From FEB-22 sp003105195 (lineage in GTDB: Bacteria > Pseudomonadota > Alphaproteobacteria > Rhizobiales > Xanthobacteraceae): a stretch of DNA of 64,000 bases. The stretch spans positions 1 to 64,000 of the forward strand of contig JAOSKV010000002.1 in assembly GCA_027493405.1 (NCBI GenBank), in the 5' to 3' direction. Position 1 is the stretch's first letter; each line of letters starts with the position of its first letter. Both the position numbers and the translations under genes were made by a program. This document shows positions 52,175 through 62,557 of this stretch, one piece after another. Below the pieces are notes generated by a model. That model worked only from the letters and a program-made list of their open reading frames with translations. It searched no databases and was not told where the DNA came from.

Positions 52175-52972
52175 TCAGCCTGGCGCGGCGCCGCGCAGGA
52201 AATCGCGCGCGATCCTGGCGAACTCGCGCGGCTGCTCCATGAACAGCATGTGCGGCGCGCCCGGCATCACGACATAGCGGGCGCCCGGGATCGCATCCGC
52301 GATCGCCTTGACGATCTCGGGCGGCGAGGACTTGTCGCGCTCGCCCGCGACGCACAGCGTCGGCACGCGGATCTCGCCGAGCCGCGGCGCGGTGTCGACG
52401 CCGGCGATGGCGTGCCATGCCTGGGCCCAGCCCTCCACGTCGTGGGCGAGCAGGTGGGCGCGCGTCGCATCGGACATGCCATGGGCGCGAAACTCGGGCG
52501 TGAACCAGCGGTCGAGCGTGGCCTCGACCACCGCCGCCATGCCGCCACGCCGCGCGTCGTCGCCACGTGCGGCCGCGACCTCGCGCGCCTGGGGCGGCAG
52601 CGTGCTCGGGCAGGCGCAGATCATCAGCGCGCCGACGTCGCCGGGATGGCGCAGCGCCAGCGCCTGGGCGATCATGCCGCCGAACGAGAACCCGATCACG
52701 GCCGCGGGCGCGAAGCCGAGGGCGTGGAGCAGGTCGTGCACGTCGTCCGCATAGTCGTCGAGCGAGCGCCGCGGGGCGCCGACGGGCGTACCGCCATGGC
52801 CGCGCTGGTCGACTCGCAGCACCGTGAAGCTCTGCCGCAGCTCGGCCGCGACAGGATCGAGGAAGCTGCCGTCGAGCCCCACCGGGTGCAGCATCACGAC
52901 GCGCGGGCCGCGCCCGTCGACCACGTGGTGGAGCCGGGTGGTCTTCGCCGGAGCGGTGGACGGCTGCGCCAC
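52175..52972 (-). CDS. alpha/beta hydrolase (enol-lactonase / N-formylmaleamate deformylase-like)
   Basis: A 265-residue hydrolase. VVMLHPVGLDGSFLDPVAAE forms the oxyanion region (HPVG), GFSFGGMIAQALALRHPGDV the Ser nucleophile elbow, GERDKSSPPE the acid and GAPHMLFMEQPREFA the His. The start is a GTG at 52972 with GGGAGG five bases before it. Relatives include 3-oxoadipate enol-lactonase and NicD; with the NicX-like gene it may hydrolyse the ring-opened product. It converges with that gene, 9 bp apart, and its promoter gap carries two TGTCGACA copies. Confidence 0.87.
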   Translation of the reverse strand: MAQPSTAPAKTTRLHHVVDGRGPRVVMLHPVGLDGSFLDPVAAELRQSFTVLRVDQRGHGGTPVGAPRRSLDDYADDVHDLLHALGFAPAAVIGFSFGGMIAQALALRHPGDVGALMICACPSTLPPQAREVAAARGDDARRGGMAAVVEATLDRWFTPEFRAHGMSDATRAHLLAHDVEGWAQAWHAIAGVDTAPRLGEIRVPTLCVAGERDKSSPPEIVKAIADAIPGARYVVMPGAPHMLFMEQPREFARIARDFLRGAAPG

Positions 52973-52996
52973 GGCTGCCTCCCTTTCTGGCTGATA

Positions 52997-53004
52997 TGTC
53001 GACA
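52997..53004. promoter_or_regulatory. TGTCGACA operator, copy 3
   Basis: Palindrome 25 bp upstream of the GTG start of the alpha/beta hydrolase gene. Confidence 0.65.
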
Positions 53005-53127
53005 CTGTCCACCCGTCGGGGCTAATGTCAAGCGGATCGCCGCGCGGGTGGATCCCTGCGGCCCGGACCCATTTGGAGATCGGGCCCTCGGGTCCATCCG
53101 GCGCGGGCTTCGGCCAACCCGGACGAC

Positions 53128-53135
53128 TGTCGACA
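53128..53135. promoter_or_regulatory. TGTCGACA operator, copy 4
   Basis: Palindrome 20 bp upstream of the EthD-like gene, just before its GGGAGG ribosome site. Confidence 0.65.
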
Positions 53136-53154
53136 GACCTTGAGGGAGGCATGG

Positions 53155-53478
53155 ATGAGCGAGGCCAAGGGGCTGCTGCTGGTGATGGCCGATGTCGATG
53201 CGGCCGTCGAGGAGGAATTCCATCGCTGGTACGAGGAGGAGCATCTCGCCGAGCGCATGGCGGTGCCGGGCTTCCTCACGGCGCGCCGCTTCCGTGCGCT
53301 CGAAGGCACGCCGAAGTGGCTCGCGCTCTACGACCTCGAATCGCCCGAGGTGCTGCAGTCGGCGCCCTACCGGCACATCGTCGGCGCCGGCAAGTCGCCC
53401 TGGACCACGCGCATGGAGGCGCAGTTCCGCAACTTCAAGCGCAACGTCTATGTGTCGATCTCGGAGCGCAAGAGGTGA
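53155..53478 (+). CDS. EthD-like / dimeric alpha+beta-barrel small protein
   Basis: The 107-residue product has ADVDAAVEEEFHRWYEEEHL, AERMAVPGFLTARRFRALEG, PKWLALYDLESPEVL, which is the ferredoxin-like strand-helix-strand pattern of dimeric alpha+beta-barrel proteins (EthD, DUF4286). Such proteins often act as small decarboxylases, isomerases or accessory factors in aromatic degradation. The ATG at 53155 has GGGAGG six bases upstream. Likely single-gene transcript under TGTCGACA control. Confidence 0.72.
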   Translation: MSEAKGLLLVMADVDAAVEEEFHRWYEEEHLAERMAVPGFLTARRFRALEGTPKWLALYDLESPEVLQSAPYRHIVGAGKSPWTTRMEAQFRNFKRNVYVSISERKR

Positions 53479-53504
53479 GGAGATTCTCGGCAGTCAACCC
53501 GGCT

Positions 53505-53636
53505 CGCGGCGTATTGCACCCAGGTCGGCTGTTGCCGACCCGGGTATTCATGCAATCGGCTGTTGCCGACTTGCACATTTGTCATGCCCAAGTCGGGCAA
53601 GCCCGACTTGGGTGCGCCTATTGCACCCTAACAAGT
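53505..53636. repeat. intergenic repeat cluster (GGTCGGCTGTTGCCGACC and GGGTGCGCCTATTGCACCC)
   Basis: GGTCGGCTGTTGCCGACC at about 53525, a partial second copy at about 53552, AAGTCGGGCAAGCCCGACTT at 53590-53609 and GGGTGCGCCTATTGCACCC at 53611. The same units occur at 24530-24835. It separates convergent genes. Confidence 0.75.
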
Positions 53637-53648
53637 TCGTGATTCCGC

Positions 53649-54632
53649 TCACGGCAGCAGGATCGAGCTGCCGATCGTGCGGCGCGCCTCGAGGTCGCGG
53701 TGGGCGCGCGCTGCCTCGGCCAGCGGATAGCGCTGGTGGACCGGGACGCGCACCGCGCCGCTCTTCATCACGGCGAACAGGTCTTCGGCGCGCTCCAGCA
53801 TCTCGGGGCGGTCGTGCAGGTAGTCGGCGAGCCCGGCGAATGTGACATAGAGCGAGCCCATGCGATTGAGCCGCCACAGGTCGAAGGGCGGGATCAGCCC
53901 GCCGGCAGTGCCGTAGGCGACGCAGAGGCCGCGCCGCTTGAGGCACTTGAGCGAAATCTCGAAGGTCGAGCCGCCGACGCCGTCATAGACCACGGGCAGG
54001 CCGGCGCCGCCGGTGAGCTCGCGCACCCGCGCGGCCACGTCCTCGCGCGTGTAGTCGATCGTGTGGGCGCAGCCGTTCTCCCGCGCGAGCCGCGCCTTCG
54101 CGTCGCTGCTCACCGTGCCGATCACGGTGACGCCGAGGTGGCGCGCCCACTGGCACATGATCAGCCCGACGCCGCCCGCCGCGGCATGGATCAGGATCGT
54201 CTCGCCGGCGGCGATCCGATAGGCGCCGCGAATCAGGTATTGCGCGGTCAGGCCCTTGAGGATCGCGGCTGCGGCGGTCTCGTCGTCGAGACAGTCGGGG
54301 ATGCGCACCAAACGCGCGATCGGCATGACGGTCGCCTCCGCATAGGCGCGCGGCTTCTCGGACGCATAGGCGACCCGGTCGCCGACCGCGACCTCGGTCA
54401 CGCCCGGGCCGACCTCCTCGACCATGCCGGCCGCCTCCATGCCGATGACGTGGGGAAACTGCGCCAGGGGATAGCGGCCAGTGCGGAAATGGATGTCCGT
54501 GAAATTGAGGCCGATCGCCGTGTGGCGCACGCGCGCCTCGCCGGGGCCGGGCGATCCGACCTCCACCTGCTCGTAGCGCAGCTCCTCGGGCCCGCCGACC
54601 TTGTGCACGCGGACCGCATGGACGCGACTCAT
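53649..54632 (-). CDS. NADPH:quinone oxidoreductase (zeta-crystallin type)
   Basis: A 327-residue MDR-superfamily enzyme without structural zinc: VHKVGGPEELRYEQVEVGSP, GLNFTDIHFRTGRYP, VIGMEAAGMVEEVGPGV, LIHAAAGGVGLIMCQWARHL (NADPH site), YDGVGGSTFEISLKCLKRRG. It reduces quinones or enones by NADPH. Last gene of the leftward island operon; the 15-bp gap to the cyclase gene suggests co-transcription. Confidence 0.92.
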   Translation of the reverse strand: MSRVHAVRVHKVGGPEELRYEQVEVGSPGPGEARVRHTAIGLNFTDIHFRTGRYPLAQFPHVIGMEAAGMVEEVGPGVTEVAVGDRVAYASEKPRAYAEATVMPIARLVRIPDCLDDETAAAAILKGLTAQYLIRGAYRIAAGETILIHAAAGGVGLIMCQWARHLGVTVIGTVSSDAKARLARENGCAHTIDYTREDVAARVRELTGGAGLPVVYDGVGGSTFEISLKCLKRRGLCVAYGTAGGLIPPFDLWRLNRMGSLYVTFAGLADYLHDRPEMLERAEDLFAVMKSGAVRVPVHQRYPLAEAARAHRDLEARRTIGSSILLP

Positions 54633-54647
54633 TCCGGTCTCCCCTGA

Positions 54648-55382
54648 TCAATCGACCGCGCGGGCGAGCGGTCGCACCGGCGCGCCGTCGGAGCCCGCGA
54701 TGCTGAGGCCCGCGAAGATCGTCTCGACGCGCCGGCCCGCGAGCGCCGACAGGTTGTTCACATGCTCGGCGATCAGCACGCCGCGGCTCAGCAAGGTGTA
54801 GTGCACCGGGAAGGCGAAGTCCGGCGTGCGGCGGTTGGCGGCGAGGTCCGGCGTGCCGAAATCGACGCCGAGCATCTTGGCGCCGCGATCGACCAGCCAG
54901 CGCGCCGCCCCGGCGTCGAGGCAGGCATGGTTGTCGTAACGCGGCGTGTTGACGTGGCGCGCGCGGCCGGTGTCGAGGAGCACGATGTCGCCCTCCCGCA
55001 TGCGCGGCGTTGCGCGCTCCAGGGTGGCGGCGTCGATCACGCCGTGGTCCGGCACCTCGATGCGCCAGACGACGCCGAGGCCGTAGAGCCGCTCGAGCGG
55101 CACCTCGTCCATGGTCGGGCCGTCGGCGAGAAAATGGCACGGCGCGTCCAGGTGAGTGCCGTGATGCACCACCATGTGCACCTCGGTGACATTGGCGCGG
55201 TCCGGCGGAATCGTGCGGATCCGGCGGATGTGCGGCTGCGGAAACGATGGAATCCGCGAGAGCGTCTCGGTGATGCGGTGGGAGAGGTCGACCCAGCCGC
55301 CGGGCGCGCCCGAGATGCGCGCGGCCGGGAGGTCGAGCCAGCCCTCCCAGCCCGGGATCTTGTCGCTCGCGCTCTCGCACAT
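54648..55382 (-). CDS. cyclase-family hydrolase (kynurenine-formamidase-like, HxGTHxD)
   Basis: A 244-residue metal hydrolase with VDLSHRITETLSRIPSFPQP, the signature HHGTHLDAPCHF (His74, His77, Asp79), VLLDTGRARHVNTPRYDNHA and GVDFGTPDLAANR. The family hydrolyses amide or lactone bonds, for example in N-formylkynurenine, isatin or trihydroxytoluene pathways. ATG at 55382 is preceded by GGGAGGCCGAG. It follows the dehydrogenase gene by 26 bp in the leftward operon. Confidence 0.88.
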   Translation of the reverse strand: MCESASDKIPGWEGWLDLPAARISGAPGGWVDLSHRITETLSRIPSFPQPHIRRIRTIPPDRANVTEVHMVVHHGTHLDAPCHFLADGPTMDEVPLERLYGLGVVWRIEVPDHGVIDAATLERATPRMREGDIVLLDTGRARHVNTPRYDNHACLDAGAARWLVDRGAKMLGVDFGTPDLAANRRTPDFAFPVHYTLLSRGVLIAEHVNNLSALAGRRVETIFAGLSIAGSDGAPVRPLARAVD

Positions 55383-55408
55383 CTCGGCCTCCCTCGGCTC
55401 GATTCGAC

Positions 55409-56320
55409 TCAGGTGCGACCGGAGGCGTCGCCGCCGTTGCCGCCGACCGTGACGCCCGCCCAGTCCTCGATCATCTGGATCAGCGTCGTGTAGTCGTCGT
55501 CGCCGCGCCCCTGCGTCATGGCGTGGAACCAGAGGTTCACGACATTGGCGCCGACCCACATGGGCACGTTCAGGGCGCGTGCCTCCTCGAGGCAGAGCGA
55601 GACGTCCTTGTACATGGTGGAGAGCTTGCCGCCGTAATCGAAGGTGCGCGGCAGCACCGAGGCCGGGAACTTGTCCAGGGTGGCGCTGTTGCGCCCCGTG
55701 CTGGCGTTCACGGTGTCGATCAGGGTGCGCGCGTCGACGCCGGCCTTCACGGCCATGGCGGCGGCCTCGAAGGCGGCCGCCATGCCGGCGGCCGAGATCA
55801 TGTTGTTGGCGAGCTTGGTGACCTGCCCGAGCCCGGGTGCCGCGCCGATATAGAAGACGTTGCGGGCGATTGTCCCGAGCAGCGGCTTCGCCTGGTCGAA
55901 GGCCGCGCGATCTCCCGAGACCATGGTGGAGAGCGTGCCGGCACGCGCGCCGCGCGGCCCGCCGCTCACGGGCGCATCGAGGGTCGCGATTCCGCGAGCG
56001 GCGAGGCCCGCCGCGATGCGCTTGACGGCCGCCGAGCCGATGGTCGACATCTCGACATGGATGCCGAGGCCCTCGCATCCCGCGACGCCGTCGGGCCCGA
56101 GCGCGACCCGCTCGCTCACCTCGGGGGAGGGCAGGCATGCGAAGGCGACCGCGCAGCCTCGCGCGGCCTCGCGCGGCGATCCGGCCAGGGTCGCGCCGCG
56201 CGCCAGCAGCGGCGCGACGGCGGCCGGGTTCGGATCGAACACGCGCAGGGCGTGCCCGGCGTCGATCAGGCGTTCCGCCATCGGCGCGCCCATGGCGCCG
56301 CAGCCGATGAAGCCGATCAT
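55409..56320 (-). CDS. 3-hydroxyisobutyrate-dehydrogenase-like NAD(P) oxidoreductase
   Basis: A 303-residue beta-hydroxyacid dehydrogenase with GFIGCGAMGAPMAERL (NAD site), LDAPVSGGPRGARAGTLSTM (substrate loop), GLGQVTKLANNMISAAGMAA with catalytic Lys169, and a C-terminal helical domain. It would oxidise a hydroxyacid or reduce the matching semialdehyde (tartronate semialdehyde or methylmalonate semialdehyde type). Its start directly touches the SDR stop. Confidence 0.9.
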   Translation of the reverse strand: MIGFIGCGAMGAPMAERLIDAGHALRVFDPNPAAVAPLLARGATLAGSPREAARGCAVAFACLPSPEVSERVALGPDGVAGCEGLGIHVEMSTIGSAAVKRIAAGLAARGIATLDAPVSGGPRGARAGTLSTMVSGDRAAFDQAKPLLGTIARNVFYIGAAPGLGQVTKLANNMISAAGMAAAFEAAAMAVKAGVDARTLIDTVNASTGRNSATLDKFPASVLPRTFDYGGKLSTMYKDVSLCLEEARALNVPMWVGANVVNLWFHAMTQGRGDDDYTTLIQMIEDWAGVTVGGNGGDASGRT

Positions 56321-57127
56321 TCAGGTCCCCCACACCTTGCCGGTCACCGAGGCGGTCTGGCCGCCGTCGACGACGATCTCGGTCGCGTTCACGAAGGCGG
56401 CTTCGTCGGACGCGAGATAGAGCACCGCATAGGCGACGTCCCAGGCCGAGCCGAGCCGGCCGGCCGGCACCGCCCGCCGGCGTTCCTCGATCCTCTCCTC
56501 GTAGTCGTCCGGGTTGCTGCGCTTGAGCCGGTCGGTGATGCGCGGCGTCGCGATGTAGCCGGGCAGCACCGCATTGCAGCGGATGCCCCGGGCCGCATAT
56601 TGCACGCCGATGTTCTGGGTGAGCTGGCGCACGGCGCCCTTCGAGGCCGCATAGCCCACATTCGCATAGGTGAAGCGAATGCCCGCGGTCGAGGCGTTGT
56701 TGACGATGGCGCCGCCGCCCTGGCTCAGCATGACGGGGATCACCGCGCGGCAGGTCAGGTACATGCTCTTGACATTGACGGTCATGAGCCGGTCCCAGTC
56801 GGCCTCGGCGAGCTCGAGCGGTCCGCCCACCACCTGCAGGCCGACATTGTTGAAGAGCACGTCGATGCGCCCATGGGCCGCGAGGCAGGCCGCGACCATG
56901 GCATCGACCTCGTCGGCACGCGAGACGTCGCAGCGATGCGCCGTGCAGATGCCGCCCTCGGCGCGGATGACCGCGCAGGTCTCCTCGGCGGCGGCGAGAT
57001 CGCGGTCGACCGCGAACACGCGCGCGCCCTCGCGGGCGAACAGCACGGCGGTCGCCTTGCCGTTGCTCCAGCCCTCGGCGATCGCGCCGGCGCCCGCGAC
57101 GATCGCGACCTTGTCCTTGAGGCGCAT
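56321..57127 (-). CDS. SDR oxidoreductase
   Basis: A 268-residue Rossmann enzyme: MRLKDKVAIVAGAGAIAEGW, SNGKATAVLFAREGA, VLFNNVGLQVVGGP, and YAASK in the active site (VGYAASKGAVRQLTQNI). The glycine motif is stretched (AGAGAIAEGWSNG), which is uncommon for SDRs but seen in a catabolic subgroup. The ATG at 57127 was chosen over a GTG three codons upstream. First gene of the operon SDR-dehydrogenase-cyclase-quinone reductase. Confidence 0.88.
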   Translation of the reverse strand: MRLKDKVAIVAGAGAIAEGWSNGKATAVLFAREGARVFAVDRDLAAAEETCAVIRAEGGICTAHRCDVSRADEVDAMVAACLAAHGRIDVLFNNVGLQVVGGPLELAEADWDRLMTVNVKSMYLTCRAVIPVMLSQGGGAIVNNASTAGIRFTYANVGYAASKGAVRQLTQNIGVQYAARGIRCNAVLPGYIATPRITDRLKRSNPDDYEERIEERRRAVPAGRLGSAWDVAYAVLYLASDEAAFVNATEIVVDGGQTASVTGKVWGT

Positions 57128-57151
57128 GGGCTCCACGGCTCTGGTGAACGG

Positions 57152-57177
57152 CCTCTCCCCGCCGGAGCGGGGAGAGG
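57152..57177. terminator. perfect 11-bp hairpin CCTCTCCCCGC-CGGA-GCGGGGAGAGG
   Basis: Lies between the transporter 4 binding-protein gene and the SDR gene, both leftward. Without U-tract it more likely ends or trims the binding-protein message than fully stops it. Related in sequence to the 14152 and 23497 repeats. Confidence 0.55.
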
Positions 57178-57243
57178 AACGGGTCGACTATGGTTGGCGC
57201 ATGTTCTGCCGGCGAACCGGTGTCGGCTTCGCCGGAACTTGCG

Positions 57244-58497
57244 CTAGCGCTTCGGCCAGATCGCCTTGGCGAAGGCGCGGTCGGTCGGATAGACCGAGAC
57301 CGGCCGGCCGTTCTGCCACTGCACGATGACGAGCGGCGCCCCGGCGCGGCGGCCGTTCGCCTCGAACTTCACGCCGCCCGGGAACGCGTCGGCCGCCGGG
57401 CCGCTCTTGAGGTCGAGCTTGCGGATCTCGGCCGCGACCTTGACCTTGTCGGCGACGCCGGCCTTCTCCAGCGCCTCCTTGAGGATCCAGGTGTGGCCGT
57501 AGCCCGCGAGCCCGTCCTGGGTGATCCACGGCTCGCCGGTCTGCTTGACATAGCGTTCGGCGATCCGGTCCTGGCCCTTGAGCTGCCAGTTGGCGACGAT
57601 GAACATCAGGCCTTCGAGGAGATCGGGCGAGACGTTCTTCACGACCTCGGGCGCCCCCATGTGGGCGCCGTTGCCGACCACGGGAATCGCGCCCTTGCCG
57701 AGCCGGAACTCGTTCATCTTCTCGAGCCCGAGCTTCAGGTCGGAGATGGTCGAGGAGATGAACAGCAGGAACTCGGGCCGGCTCGACCGCACCTTCTGGA
57801 TCAGCGGCGTCGCGTCGGAGAGCGGTGGCGTGTAGGTCTCGTCCATCACGACCTTCATGCCGAGCTTCTCGAGTCCGCCCTCGCGCATCGGCTTGAGGAA
57901 GCTGACCGGCGAGGCCGTATTGTCGCCGATGATGCCGGCGCTCTGCGGCGCCTTGCCGGTGGCGGACTTGCCGAGCTCGATGAGGGTCGGCACGGCCTGG
58001 GTCGACTGCGTTCCCGCGGTGGGCGAGCTCTGGAACACGTACTTGAAGCCGCGGGCCGTGATCTGGTCCGAGTAGGACAGGGTCAGCCAGGGCACCTCGG
58101 CGCGCTCGGTCACCTCGGTGGCGGCGAGCGTGAAGGTCGAGAGCCAGGCGCCCATGCCGCCGACCACGTCGGGCTCCTGGGCGACGAGGCGCTGGGCGGC
58201 GTTCTTCGCCTTCTCGGCCGTGTCGCCGGCGTCGATCGCGATCAGCTCGAGCTTGGCGCCGCCGAGCGCCTTGATGCCCCCCGTCTCGTTGATCTCGGCG
58301 ACCGCGGTCTCGGCGCCGAACTTCACCAGCGTGCCCTGGCGGGCCCAGGGACCCGAGAGCGGCACGATCACGGCGATCTTCACGGGCTTCTGCTGCGCGC
58401 CGGCGGGCGCCGGCGCGGTCATGGTGAACGCGGCACAGGCCGCGAGGCCGCCGGTCAACGCGACCAGCCGTCGGACGAAGGTATCGGTTCGTTGCAT
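57244..58497 (-). CDS. ABC transporter substrate-binding protein, HAAT type (transporter 4)
   Basis: A 417-residue periplasmic protein; signal peptide residues 1-35 (QRTDTFVRRLVALTGGLAAC, ending APAGAQQ). Mature part: VKIAVIVPLSGPWARQGTLV, AVAEINETGGIKALGGAKLE, AQRLVAQEPDVVGGMGAWLS and PQSAGIIGDNTASPVSFL. Start ATG at 58497 with AGGAGAGG immediately upstream. It is the last gene of the leftward transporter 4 operon. Confidence 0.92.
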   Translation of the reverse strand: MQRTDTFVRRLVALTGGLAACAAFTMTAPAPAGAQQKPVKIAVIVPLSGPWARQGTLVKFGAETAVAEINETGGIKALGGAKLELIAIDAGDTAEKAKNAAQRLVAQEPDVVGGMGAWLSTFTLAATEVTERAEVPWLTLSYSDQITARGFKYVFQSSPTAGTQSTQAVPTLIELGKSATGKAPQSAGIIGDNTASPVSFLKPMREGGLEKLGMKVVMDETYTPPLSDATPLIQKVRSSRPEFLLFISSTISDLKLGLEKMNEFRLGKGAIPVVGNGAHMGAPEVVKNVSPDLLEGLMFIVANWQLKGQDRIAERYVKQTGEPWITQDGLAGYGHTWILKEALEKAGVADKVKVAAEIRKLDLKSGPAADAFPGGVKFEANGRRAGAPLVIVQWQNGRPVSVYPTDRAFAKAIWPKR

Positions 58498-58552
58498 CCT
58501 CTCCTCCATAATGCGGTCGTTCTTGACTTCTTCTGGTAAGCCTCGCGGCCGG

Positions 58553-59237
58553 TCACATGCCGAGATAGGCGCGCCGGACCGCGGAATTGGACATCAGGGT
58601 GTCGTGCGCGCCTTCGAGCACCACGCGGCCGGTCTCCAGCACGTAGCCGCGGTCGCAGGACTCCAGCGCCTCGGCGACGCGCTGCTCCACCAGCAGGATG
58701 GTCAGGCCGTGCTGCTTGTGGATCTGGTGCACGCGCTCGAAGATCGCGTCGATCACGGCGGGTGCGAGCCCCATCGAGGGCTCGTCGAGCATCAACAGCT
58801 CGGGGGCCGAGGCGAGGCCGCGGCCGATCGCGAGCATCTGCTGCTCGCCGCCCGACAGGGTGCCGGCGAGCTGGGTTCGCCGCTCGCCGAGCACCGGGAA
58901 CAGCGCCAGGATCATCTCCAGCGATTCGCGCCAGCGTGCGCGGCCGTTGCGCGCGTAGGCGCCCATCTCCAGGTTCTCCATCACGGTCATGGAGGCGAAG
59001 ACCTGGCGGCCCTCGGGCACGTGGGCGATGCCGAGCTGGGCGCGCTCCGCCGGCGGCACGGCGAGAAGGTCGTGCTCGTTGTAGCGGATCTCGCCCGCGA
59101 CCGGCGTGACCACGCCCGAGATGGTCTTGAACAGCGTGGTCTTGCCGGCGCCGTTCGGGCCGACCACGGCCACGAACTGGCCGCGCTCGACCTCGAGCGA
59201 GACGTCGGTGAGCGCGTGCAAGCCGCCATAGGCGACG

Positions 59238-59260
<23 letters not shown>
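58553..59260 (-). CDS. branched-chain-type ABC transporter ATP-binding protein LivF (transporter 4)
   Basis: A 235-residue ATPase: LNVAYGGLHALTDVSLEVER, Walker A GPNGAGKTT, IAHVPEGRQVFASMTVMENL, LSGGEQQMLAIGRGLASAP, Walker B LLMLDEPSMGLAP and VEQRVAEALESCDRGYVLET, ending YLGM. The start is a GTG at 59260 inside the last codons of the fused LivMG gene (23-bp overlap). Confidence 0.94.
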
Positions 59261-61012
<1,752 letters not shown>

Positions 61013-61013
<1 letters not shown>

Positions 61014-61954
61014 CAGGTGCGCTCCCAGACGCGGCCGAACATGCCTTGCGGCCGGAAGAAGATGATCAGCAGGAACACCACGAAGATCGCGGTGTTCTGC
61101 AGCTGATAGGGCAGCACCAGGGTCGACATCTGCTGCACCAGGCCGATGGTCAGCCCGCCCCAGAAGGCGCCGAGGATCGAGCCCATGCCGCCCAGCACCA
61201 CGCCGGCATACATCACGATCACGAAGTCGAAGCCGATATAGGGCTGGAACGACTGCGAGCTCGCGATCAGCCCGCCCGCCACCGCCGTGATGCCGACGCC
61301 GAGGCCGAAGGCGATGCGATGCGCGCGGTCGACGTCGATCCCGACGTAGGCGGCCGCGATCGGATTGTCGGCGGCGGCGCGCAGCGCCTTGCCGAGCGAG
61401 GAGCGCGTGAGGAACACGTAGAGGCCGATCGCGAAGGCGACTGCCATCAGGAAGCCGATGGTGCGCGCCTGGTTGAGGAAGATGAGCCCGATCTCCCAGG
61501 ATTCGCGCGACAGCGGCGTCTGCACCGAGAGCGGCGTCGAGCCGAACAGGATCAGGCCGCCGTTCGCCAGCACCAGGGCGATGCCGAGGGTGAGGATGAT
61601 CTGGGAGTAGTGGCCCTCGGCCTCGGCCGAGACCACGCGCGCGCCGGTCACGCGCGCAATCAGGTAGCGGTGCAGCAGCCAGCCGATGACGAAGACGATC
61701 GGCCCGGCGAGCGCGGCGCCGACGATCGGCGCCGCATAGGGTCCCAGGAAGGCGAGCACGCCGAAGCCCGTCACCAGGTAGTAGGCCGCGTACATGCCGA
61801 GCATCATGAAGTCGCCGTGGGCGAAGTTCACGACGCGCATCACGCCGAAGATGATGCCGAGGCCGACGCACATCAGGCCGTAGGTGCCGCCGACCAGCAG
61901 GCCGGCGGCGAACGCCTGGAAGAAGTCGACGACGAGCCATTTCAACTCTTCCAC
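61013..61954 (-). CDS. branched-chain-type ABC transporter permease LivH (transporter 4)
   Basis: A 313-residue permease: FAAGLLVGGTYGLMCVGLGI, IFGVMRVVNFAHGDFMMLGM, AAADNPIAAAYVGIDVDRAH and AGVVLGGMGSILGAFWGGL, ending FRPQGMFGRVWERT. The start is a GTG at 61954 with GAGGGGAC upstream. First gene of the leftward operon livH-livMG-livF-SBP; a TGTCGACA copy lies about 330 bp upstream. Confidence 0.93.
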
Positions 61955-62361
61955 GGCCGTCCCCTCGCGTGTGAGTCCCCCCGTCGCGGGAGCGCGACGC
62001 GCCTCGATTCGAGACGAGCTCGGCCGACTTGCATGGCGCTCGCGTCCCCCCGTTCGCGTGCCGGCCTCGGGGCCGGTCTTGCGGCGTTCCGTCTGGTCCC
62101 CGGACTATACGGTGTCGGCAGATGGCGAGGGAAGAGGGGAATGCGTCCGCCCGTATGGTGGGACGGCGAGGCGGCCGCGGAATGGGCAAAAGCGGCCAAT
62201 ACGGTAGGTTTTCATGTCTCCTCCCGGGGGGCCGCGGGCGCCTGCGGGCCGCTTGGCCGGCCGCGGGCCTCTGATCCATTGTGTCGACACTTGGCCAGGG
62301 TACTTTTGGTCGCCCGCCGTCGTCAAGGCGGCATCGGCGGTCCCGGACCGGGGAGGAAGCG
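61955..62361. other. long upstream region of transporter 4
   Basis: About 400 bp with no gene that I can support. It contains the GTGTCGACAC palindrome at 62281-62290, a GGCCTCGGGGCC hairpin near 62071 and several GC-rich runs. It probably carries the promoter and a long 5' untranslated leader of the livH operon. Confidence 0.5.
62281..62290. promoter_or_regulatory. TGTCGACA operator, copy 5 (GTGTCGACAC)
   Basis: The most symmetrical copy, a 10-bp palindrome, in the divergent gap between transporter 4 and the S9 peptidase gene. Confidence 0.65.
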
Positions 62362-62526
62362 ATGCACGGGCTGGCCGCCGGGCTCGCGGATTTCGTGGCC
62401 GCGATCGAACCCGGCCCAATCCCCCGAGACCTGCCGCGAGCCGCATCCGGGTGTCGCTTGCGCTCACCGGGCTACGGTCCGCCCACTTGCGCCCCGTCGC
62501 GGGCTCCTGCATCTGGGCGATGCTGA
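62362..62526 (+). pseudogene. possible MmgE/PrpD-family N-terminal remnant
   Basis: After GGGGAGGAAGCG comes ATG and MHGLAAGLADFVAAIEPGPI, which resembles the first helix of MmgE/PrpD proteins. After about 20 codons the frame enters a palindromic repeat (CATCCGGGTGTCGCTTGCGC) and stops. A good ribosome site before a cut-off start suggests a lost gene under the fifth operator copy. Confidence 0.35.
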
Positions 62527-62557
62527 CTGCAGGGAGCGCCCGCGCGGGCGATGCCGC